A stretch of DNA of 64,000 nt from Lepiota brunneoincarnata (taxonomy: Eukaryota > Basidiomycota > Agaricomycetes > Agaricales > Agaricaceae), in the NCBI GenBank assembly GCA_023014365.1, contig JAEBUN010000049.1:124001-188000 (forward strand), read 5' to 3'. Below, piece by piece: positions 56,590-64,000 of this stretch. The notes beneath the pieces are model-generated. The model was not told where the DNA came from, did no database searches, and saw nothing but the letters and a program-made list of their open reading frames with translations. The translations under genes were made by a program, and so were the position numbers. Each line of letters starts with the position of its first letter. Position 1 is the stretch's first letter.

Positions 56590-58743
56590 ATGGCTGCCCA
56601 CTCACATCCAGGATTTTACGGACTGCCTTTCGGTAACAGTGATAAACACTGACCACGCCTCTCAAGTACAAAACGGTATGGGAATCAGATGAACCTCACT
56701 GCGGTGTCTCACAGGACGTGCCCCAGCGCCAAGTATCTTTCACCAGGCGCATGATTTCATTCTGCACCATCCGATCATTGCAAGTGGCCCGTTAACTATC
56801 CAAAACTTTGACAGTGGTATTCCAGGTATTGTCCGCCCGCAATCATCCATCCCCTTCTGCCATCACTTATCGTCCCCAGTCCTTCAGCGCCTTTTCCACT
56901 CATCCATTTCTGGAACGGAGATGGACTCACAGGCCCGTTATCCCCCACCTAGATGTCACCCTGGCACTCGCATTTCCCTCGTCGAGAAGATCACCACCTG
57001 GTTGGCCAATGAGGGACGAAATTGGGATATGTTGTGGGTCTATGGTCCCGCGGGGGTCGGAAAGTCGGCGGTGGCACAGACCATTGGTGAGCGTGCCGAC
57101 GGGCAGAATGACCTCGGTGCTGCATTCTTCTTCTCGAAGGCCGGTAATCGCAATGATCCTTCCCGAGTTTTCGTCTCCATTTCTTACCAGTTAGCGGTCC
57201 GATCTGAGACGTATAAGCGCTTGGTCGCGGAACAGCTCGCGGGCGACTTGGGACTGTTGGGGAAAGATATGCGGACTCAGTTCAAGAAACTCATTGTTGA
57301 GCCACTATCCCGGCTCACGCTTCCTAAAAAATTTCTGATCATCATAGATGGCTTGGACGAATGCAGGGAGGATGACGCACAGTCTCAGATCATTGACCTT
57401 ATCAGCGGGGCCATGCAATCCTCCGTTCCTCTTCCTGCCATCTGGATGGTTTGTAGTCGACCCGAGTATCACCTCAAACGTACATTTTCCCGGGCCGATT
57501 TTGAGATTCATTGTTGGAGGGAGGAGCTACCCATAGATGACTCCGAGGCACGAAGGGATATCGAACTTTATGTCCGAGATGGATTTAAAGGTATTGGCGA
57601 CAAGTATCCAGTGACGGTGAACCAGGATGGGACCTGGCCATCTGAAGGAGACGTAAACAAAATTATCGACGCAGCCTCTGGACTTTTCATCTATGCATTC
57701 ACTATCCTCAAGTTCATCCAGGACCCGATCTTCGCCAATCCCGACTCGCAGCTTTATGCAGTCATCACATTCATCGATAACTCTTCCACTGCAGCTGGCA
57801 CGACCAACCCGCTGTACTACCTCGACCAGCTCTACAAAAGGATCCTTTCCGACGTACCTCCGGCTGCCTTGCCAACAACACTGCAGCTCCTTGGAGCGCA
57901 CGCCTTTTATCCAGCACTGCCGGTGATGCTGCTAGCCAACCTCCTTAAGCTTAGTCGCGGCAGCTTCTACGCTGCCCTTCATCGTTTGCACTCTGTTGTC
58001 GACGTGCCGACCCCCGAAAATGCCTCTCGACATCCTCTTCACTTCTTCCATGCCTCATTTGCAGACTTCCTCAAGGACCCCGCACGTTCCGAACACTTTT
58101 CGCTGAAACAATCCGATATACATTCACAAATGGCTCAATCGTGTCTACAAGTGTTGGGCGAAGCGAGAACCTTGTGCGCCAGGAATCTGCAGTGGAAATC
58201 CTCCAGCAGGGATGACCCCCCTGACTTGGCAATCGCTCATCGTATATCCGTATATGCTGCTACCAATGTCTGGAGTGCGTGCATCAGCTGCGGCGAAGCC
58301 GGGGTACCAGTCCTTCTTGAACTTATATCCGATCTCGACTTCCGCGCCCTTCAATTTTTGGAGCGTAAAATCCCAACAGATTTGGTTAGAGACTTTATAC
58401 GATGGTTGGATGCCAAGGTAGTGTGCTATTCTTTCTCTCAGTTGTTAACATAGCTTACTTGAGCTGTTATGACAGACACGACTACACCAGCATCAGAACA
58501 TTGTCCATACCGGGCCATCGGTCACTTGGACTGATGACTACGTGCAAGTCACACCCTCCGTGAGCAGTGCTATGCTTGACCTCGTGCCTTGATTGCGGCT
58601 GACACGCTGGTTCGACCCCTTTTCTTCAGGGACCTGAAGGAAGCGCCGTCGGTGTCAGTTCGCTGGAACGTTATGCCATAATTGGAAATGGTGCCAAAGC
58701 CGCTGTGGTTCTGCTGGAGAAGGAGCATATAATAATAGCGTAG
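56590..58743 (+). CDS. NACHT-domain NTPase, compact NLR-like protein
   Basis: Proposed exons are 56590-56632, 56715-56825, 56880-58417, 58476-58547 and 58630-58743, all with GT-AG introns of 54-82 bp and joining in frame to 625 codons. The N-terminus reads MAAHSHPGFYGLPF, then FHQAHDFILHHPIIASGPLT, the segment that often precedes fungal NACHT domains. P-loop GPAGVGKS lies at residues 107-114, Walker B FLIIIDGLDEC at 203-213, then CSRPEYH. The helical half contains FFHASFADFLKDPARS. The last exon encodes AIIGNGAKAAVVLLEKEHII. No sensor repeats. Its N-terminus differs from that of the neighbour, while the rest aligns end to end. Confidence 0.85.
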
Positions 58744-59030
58744 CATCTATTCTCTCCACCCGTGATTGGTTATGTACGATACCCCGTAAACTCGTTCTCT
58801 TGTTAGGTTGAAAGTAGCTGAATGTAATTCCTCTGATGCTCATTCACTAAGCAAGCTGCAGACGTTCCACTGAGATTGGCCTGGTCGTGGACTCTGCCAT
58901 TAAGAACGCATTGTTCAACATTCTCATCTGGGAGAGAACCATTTTATACGGGGCACGAGCGCAATTGCATACACGAAAGAACCCATCGACATAAAACATT
59001 AAGTACCTTTTCAACGCTGCAGGGGGTGGC
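58744..59030. terminator. Convergent 3' intergenic region
   Basis: The NACHT gene ends at 58743 and the secreted-protein gene on the other strand ends at 59031. The roughly 290 bp between them must hold both polyadenylation regions. No distinct signal was identified. Confidence 0.4.
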
Positions 59031-59958
59031 CTAAGCGACCTTGCAGTAGCCGTCACTGTTGATGATAAAGTCGATGCTCCCGTCAGGTTGAGATTGACCA
59101 CCACGATTATCGGCGTCTTCGGGACCGTGGCAGAGCCTGAATAACGAACAGGTCAAAAGTGGGCTTCCACCCTGTTCAAGTACCGGAGTCAGTTTTTTTT
59201 TCTCTTCTTAATGGGGAATCCAGAGCGAGAATCGCACCTTTCCGTTGACGTCGTGGTAGCCTGAATTGAAGTCGTGGAGGTGAGTTGAGAGATATGAATT
59301 TAGCTGTCAAGGTACTCACTGTTGACGAATGTGCATCCTTCAACAGAGTTGCACATTTCCTTACAATCTATATAGTGTATATCATTAGCATCGAAATCCT
59401 TTGACTTATTTCTTGTGTGATAATTACCTTCGACGGTCTCTACCAAACCGAAAGTCATGAAGTCATCCGCTTGAACAGCAGCGGTGATGTTGTAGAAGGT
59501 TTGGTTGTATCCGTCGGACGGAGGAGTAGGGGTCGGGGTTGGTGTTGGAGTCGATGAGGTTTTGGTAGTTTTGTGAGTGGTGGTCGTGTGATGGGGTGGC
59601 GGAGGAGGATGATATGGTGGGTACTTGTGCGGACAGTGAAGGGCATGGGGGAATAGATCCAGCCATTTGCAGACGTCCTAGTCAGAATTGTGTCAGTTCG
59701 ATGAAGTGAGACTGTGCGATGTGCGCCCGGACTGACACTGTTGAGACAAGGCACTCCGGGGCGCTTTCCTGGGTTGGGACCGTAGTACCAACCGGGCTTG
59801 CTTCCGTGGTTCCAAGGGGGGATAGGAGAACCATATCGGTTGCTCTGAGTAACGTCCACATTCAGCTGGGCGAATATGGTGGCGCTAAAAGGGTCGAACG
59901 CGATAGTAGACGGGACAACGCCCGCAACAATTGCAGAGACCAACAAAGCTGTGCGCAT
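59031..59958 (-). CDS. Secreted cysteine-rich protein, 227 aa
   Basis: Minus-strand exons 59958-59737, 59677-59428, 59367-59320, 59260-59238 and 59171-59031 join into 228 codons with GT-AG introns. Signal peptide MRTALLVSAIVAGVVPSTIA. The N-terminal module (PPWNHGSKPGWYYGPNPGK, three Cys) is followed by a short Pro/Thr linker. The C-terminal module reads DCKEMCNSVEGCTFVN, YHDVNGK, LLTCSLFRLCHG, DNRGGQSQPDGSIDFI and ends GYCKVA, with six Cys. The C-terminal Cys spacing recalls PAN/apple-like or fruit-body-specific proteins of mushrooms, a tentative link. Likely extracellular, function unknown. The paralogue at 61510-62715 has identical exon phases. Confidence 0.85.
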
Positions 59959-60033
59959 GGTGCTGTTCCAGAGAATGGATCTTAATAAGAGAGGCTGCGG
60001 GGCGCAGTGATTTATTCGAGTTTCGGGAATCTG

Positions 60034-60041
60034 AATTTATA
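60034..60041 (-). promoter_or_regulatory. TATA box of the 227-aa secreted protein gene
   Basis: TATAAATT on the minus strand, about 76-83 bp before the ATG. The paralogue has the same box at nearly the same distance. Confidence 0.6.
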
Positions 60042-60049
60042 GTACAGCT

Positions 60050-61509
60050 ATTGAGCTATGTGAGTGCGATCAGTGTGACGTTTAGGCTCAACGATACATC
60101 GTATGTTTCTCGGTCTTTGTGCCTGCGCGCACGCTATCCGGGTAGAATCAGGTCCCAACAATGATGATGGCCCACGACGTCGATGAAAGACGCGTCTTCC
60201 ATGTCTCGCGACTTTTTCACTGAGTTAGGATCAGCAAATACCCGCACATCTATGAGAATTCCGGGCGGAGAACGGTTTAGAATCAATAACACCCAGAATA
60301 GAAGTGACACGCGTGCGACTGAGCAGGATTGTTCGTGATTGGCATGCCTTGTCACCGGGAATGTTAGAAAAGTCAAAATTTTCGTGCCCATACATCTCGA
60401 GGTGTTCGAAAGTCGCACGCACCTAAGGTGGTCGCCGTGCCTCCAACACGGTTTGGCAGTTGTTCGATCAATCATGCCAGGGTCGGTGAAGTCGTCTGCC
60501 AGGCTTGGGAAGGGCATGGACTATAGGAGTCAAAAGGTCTATTTCCTGGTTTGTGTTCCTTGATGAGCTCAGGACGGATCTTTAAGGAGGAGACAGATCA
60601 CCCCGCTGGAAGGGAGAGAAGAACAATAGCAATACAGGGTGCTGCAGGGTGCGGAATAGGTGAACCTCGAAATACATACGAACGTCTGCCGGGTCGGCAG
60701 CACATGTCAGGTGTCGAGTGAACTTTCGTGTAAACGCGTAGGCGAAGACGTGATGATGAATGTAAGATCACGTGGTCCTCCTCGTCACAAATAAGGGTAC
60801 AGCAGACTTTGAATAGTTTCATGCTTCCATATTGCCATAGTTCGTGCGTAAACGGGCTTTCGGAGGTCCTTTGACATTGGCCCACACACCTTTTTATCGT
60901 ACCACACTGCAGCTGCTGCTGAGCAATATTTGTATGGCCTGGCCCGCTATTCAATGATCGGAGGTTTACAGATGGTTCGTTGACCAAATACCCGGTTGTA
61001 AGGCCGCCCCCGCTTGATCGCGGTCTTATCTGGTCTCCGCTTTATTTACGAACAATTACTTGGGCGAAGGTCGCGTGGGTGATCCGGGGTATCCCAGGTA
61101 GTATTTATTAACAGCATTTCCCCAAATAATTTTAACCCATTGCTACGAACGAGAGTTAAAACTTACTCTCGAGAAAAGCTCCAAGGTAGTTGCGCGCGTG
61201 AACGGCGTACCAGTCGGAAACGTTGTGCCCTCAAATACTTCCCCGAAAAGTAAGGGCGCTGTCACTCTAGGCAGGAGATAAGACACAAATAGAATGAGCT
61301 TATTTAATAAGGGAGCCGAGGTACTTCCATTGAGGGAAGGAAGTAATGAGTGGTACTGCCACAGGATACTTTTCCATGTAAAGGCCGGTGCAAAAAGGTT
61401 ACGTGGTATATTATTTTGGCCATACACAAAACGTTCGAAGCACGAGGCCGCACACCTCTACTGTCAATAACACGTAAATTAAATCGTTCGTCGGGACCTA
61501 GGCGCTCCA
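60050..61509. other. Spacer between secreted-protein genes
   Basis: The part just upstream of the promoter (60149-60400) resembles 62887-63040 (both start GGTCCCAACAATGATG or GGCCCAACAATGATGG), so the tandem duplication included promoter-distal DNA. The remaining open frames, including 60134-60517 and 60598-60987 on the minus strand, show no motif and are not called as genes. Confidence 0.5.
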
Positions 61510-62715
61510 TTAAACCTTGCACCAACCATTGCTGTTGGCGATAAAGTTGATACTTCCATCAGGTTGAGATTGGCCACCTCTGTTATCCGCATCCTCGGCC
61601 CCATGGCAATATTTGAACAAAGCACAAGTCAACAGCGGGCTTCCATCCTGTGTGGTAGCAATTCTAGTCAGTAGATTTCCACATATGCGTCATGGATACC
61701 CATACCTTGCCGTGCACATCGTGATAAGCTACAACAAGTCCCATTAATAAACCGTGTATAGGATCAATAACGGAAGGTAATTGAAACGTACTGTTAACGA
61801 AACCGCATCCCTCAACAGAGTCGCACATGGTCTGACAATCTACACGTAGATTGATGAGTAAACCAGTCGTATGTGGTGATGTCCTATTAGCTGCTCACCT
61901 TCGACGGACTCAACCAAGCCGAAAGTCATGTAGTCATCCGCTTGAACGGCCGCAGAGATATCATAGAAGGTAGGATGGTAGCCACCAGACGGTGGGGGAG
62001 GAGGGGGAGCGTAAGTTGGTTGAGGATTCGGGGTGGTCTCATAAGGAGGCTGGGTAGTGTACGGCTCGGTGGTGTAGGTGGGTTCAGTATGCGGTGGCTC
62101 ATATGGCGTCGTGCTGGGCTTGGGTGGCTCGTAAGGCTTCGTGCTGGGCTTGGGCGGCTCGTAAGGCTTTGTGGTGGGTTTGGCTGGTTCATATGGCTTC
62201 GTAGTAGGCTTGGGTGGCTCATATGGCTTCGTAGTGTGCTTGGGTGGCTCATATGGCTTTGCGGTCGTGTGCTTAGGTGGTTTGGATTGTTTCGTGGTCG
62301 TATGATAGGGTGGGTTGTGTGGTGGAGACGGCGGGGGTGGTAGAGGGTAATGCGGTGGCGACGGAGAACCATGCGGGTACTTGGGCGGGCAATGAATAGC
62401 AGATGGGTATTGGCCAAGCCATTTGCACGTATCCTGTAAATACATGATTGAGTTTCGGCCAGGCGAAGAGGGTTATCCAAAACTTACGTCGTCCAAGCAT
62501 GGTACACCATGTTGCTTCCCTGGATTAGGCCCATAGTACCAGCCAGGTTTGCTGCCGGGTTTCCAAGGAGGAAGCGGCGCGCCGTAATGGTTGCCTGAAG
62601 TCAGGTCGGCACCAAGCTTTGAAAGTATGGCGCCGAGGATGGACTCGGCTGGAGCAGCGATGACCGAGGGGATCATGCCTGCAACAATCGCAGTGACCAA
62701 GGCAGCAGTACGCAT
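61510..62715 (-). CDS. Secreted cysteine-rich protein with Pro-rich repeats, 323 aa
   Basis: Minus-strand exons 62715-62488, 62433-61899, 61839-61792, 61728-61706 and 61647-61510 join into 324 codons. Signal peptide MRTAALVTAIVAGMIPSVIA. The N-terminal module has PPWKPGSKPGWYYGPNPGK, VPCLDD, TCKWLG and HCPPKYP. A linker of about 130 residues holds at least seven units of the type TTKPYEPPKP plus further Pro/Tyr/Thr-rich sequence, as in cell-wall proteins. The C-terminal module is DCQTMCDSVEGCGFVN, YHDVHGK, LLTCALFKYCHG, DNRGGQSQPDGSINFI, NGWCKV. All nine Cys match the paralogue at 59031-59958. Probably an extracellular or wall-bound protein; the linker may be O-glycosylated. Ligand unknown. 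Confidence 0.88.
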
Positions 62716-62798
62716 ATTGCTAGACTAGTACGAGAAGAGCTCTGAAGAGGTTGTGAAACGAGGGAGTCCACAAAGAATTGGCATAAGGAAGGGCCAGA

Positions 62799-62806
62799 AT
62801 TTATAC
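62799..62806 (-). promoter_or_regulatory. TATA box of the 323-aa secreted protein gene
   Basis: TATAAATT on the minus strand, about 84-91 bp upstream of the ATG, matching the position in the paralogue. Confidence 0.6.
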
Positions 62807-62809
62807 CGC

Positions 62810-63725
62810 TGCTTGTTGGTTCATGTTGTGGGCGAGAGAAATGTGCGAGATGGTGAGCACTCCTCGGTCCTGCTATCTGCTCCAAGTCAGCTCAGGGCCC
62901 AACAATGATGGTCGAGGTGTTCGCGCGCAACACGGCTTCGATTCTGTACAACTGGAGTTCTGTCCACAGGTGCGAGTAGCCACATAACCGGTCGAAAAGC
63001 GGGGCAAGTCGACCGTTCCGCCAATATTAGAAACGTTTCATTTTTGTCATACGTAAAAGATTGACGAACATCAAGTCGCGTTCGGTGCTCGCTCGGCTCA
63101 GGCGAGCATATTAGACAGCTGAGGCATTCACATTTCTCACCTTTGCGTAGTCCTCCGGGTTCGTGCAATAGTGTCTAGTTGGACTCAATGGAACTCTCCA
63201 CCACCGAGAGTCAGTGATGCGTTTTTAACTTGTTAACTATCGAAGCTTCCGCAATTCGAAATATGCACTCCCGAGTATACAGCCAAATGCTGTCATCGTC
63301 GAACAGACCGTGTGCTTTTCCGTTAAATTTAACAGTATGCTTTATAGTTCCATTCCCAGAGAATCTATGATTAGATTACGAGCGGCTTTAGTCCACTGCT
63401 TCTGTGGCGTTTCAAGGAGGTTGAGGCCATCATCAAAATGCGGTCTATTCTGTGTTGACTATGAACCTCGATCAATCTTTGGCGGCAGACTGCTGTGATG
63501 GGCTGGAAAGTCTGATTCCTAAGGCCAGAAAAACTGAAGGTTGGACTCCAAGTTTGGTTAGGGCGCTTCCTTGCTTCGTGGCAACACAGTTGACAGATTG
63601 ATCAAATCGTCTGAACAAGACAGTTGGACAGCGTTTTACATTATCCATCATCGCAGTAACAAACGAGAGTGTTCTCTATGTAACCACTACTATAGCTACC
63701 ACATCCTCTTAAAACTCGCCACACT
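62810..63725. other. Spacer upstream of the 323-aa gene
   Basis: 62887-63040 is similar to 60149-60400, the promoter-distal part of the paralogue. The rest, up to the end of the partial third gene at 63726, shows no motif. The frame 63310-63498 is not supported. Confidence 0.45.
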
Positions 63726-64000
63726 TTACTCGGAGGTCTCCGGGTCGGCGGGCTCGGTGGGCTCGGGATCAGTAGGGTCGGTGGGCTCGGGATCAGTAGG
63801 GTCGGTGGGTTCGGGATCAGTAGGGTCGGTAGGATCGGTAGGTTCTGGGTCTGTGGGGTCTGTGGGGTCTGCGGGGGGGACAACCTTGCACCATCCATTG
63901 CTGTCCGTGATGAAATTGACTGTGCCATCAGGTTGTGTCTGACCACCAGTGTTGGTCAGGTCATCAAGACCGTGGCATCCAACGTAGAGGGAGCAGGTGA
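63726..64000 (-). CDS. Third secreted cysteine-rich paralogue, partial
   Basis: Only the last exon and tail are inside the window; the gene continues beyond 64000. The minus strand reads TCSLYVGCHGLDDL, TGGQTQPDGTVNFI, SNGWCKVV, clearly the same C-terminal module as in the two neighbours. Instead of ending there, the frame goes on for about 40 residues of PTDPTDPEPTDPTD repeats and stops at 63726-63728. The low-complexity segment therefore sits after the Cys module here, but between the two Cys modules in the 323-aa protein. The underlying DNA is a GTAGGGTCGGTGGGCTCGGG-type minisatellite. Confidence 0.8.
   Translation of the reverse strand, partial: TCSLYVGCHGLDDLTNTGGQTQPDGTVNFITDSNGWCKVVPPADPTDPTDPEPTDPTDPTDPEPTDPTDPEPTDPTDPEPTEPADPETSE

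Noticed and set aside
56921..58453. NACHT ORF starting at ATG 56921
   Set aside because: Coding continues upstream through two GT-AG introns in frame to ATG 56590, and the stop used by the ORF lies inside an intron.
62030..62290. CRISPR-like or satellite array, and the plus-strand ORF 61942-62343
   Set aside because: The periodicity is explained by the Pro-rich coding repeat of the minus-strand secreted protein; the plus ORF is its shadow. CRISPR is not expected in a fungus.

Overview
The window comes from a fungal genome, most probably an Agaricomycete (Basidiomycota). The reasons are genes cut by short GT-AG introns (47-82 bp), a KDZ-type transposase remnant with its CxC2 cysteine cluster, fungal NACHT NTPases, a DUF6534-like membrane-protein relic, and chromodomain gypsy and copia retroelements. 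I cannot fix a genus from sequence alone. The left 50 kb is almost entirely transposon and repeat material with decayed gene pieces. Intact host genes lie in the right 11 kb.

Layout. 1-3105: no supported gene apart from a coiled-coil fragment. 3111-8108: a young, complete Ty1/copia element (338/339-bp LTRs, TSD TGTAC) with one frameshift. 9811-13449: a minus-strand fragment and a 3'-deleted Ty3/gypsy element (LTR, gag, protease). 13450-15500: a minus-strand MULE-like transposase relic with a GCM/WRKY-like zinc finger. 15535-16700: a tRNA-like unit and an 83-bp tandem repeat. 16700-34340: a large, old KDZ-type region holding a disrupted transposase and three unidentified gene remnants. A chromovirus (26314-33373, TSD GCCCC) and a solo LTR (25389-25782) interrupt one of these genes. 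The chromovirus itself carries two younger solo LTRs, one in its RT (TSD CTCTA) and one in its right LTR (TSD ACTAA). 34971-36114: a solo LTR (TSD ACTTG) nested in an inverted older relative; both encode the same small acidic protein.

36500-44600 is a mosaic of direct and inverted copies of one repeat family, mixed with pieces of host genes (a Dus1-like tRNA dihydrouridine synthase, a Rho-GEF DH domain, and an unidentified minus-strand gene). 44600-50600 holds a broken DUF6534-like gene and a weak patatin-like relic. 51230-58743 is a tandem array of three NACHT genes. The first is a pseudogene; the other two can be spliced into open frames of 627 and 625 codons. Both lack WD40, ankyrin or TPR repeats and end in the same short C-terminal module. 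59031-64000 is a minus-strand tandem array of secreted cysteine-rich proteins (227 aa, 323 aa and a partial third). They share exon phases and a TATAAATT box and differ mainly in a proline- or threonine-rich low-complexity segment.

Together the window shows a repeat graveyard with datable nested insertions and strong C-to-T decay at CpG codons, next to two locally expanding families of the kind that often diversify in fungi (NLR-like NTPases and secreted proteins). Functions are inferred from motifs seen by eye. No database search was possible.
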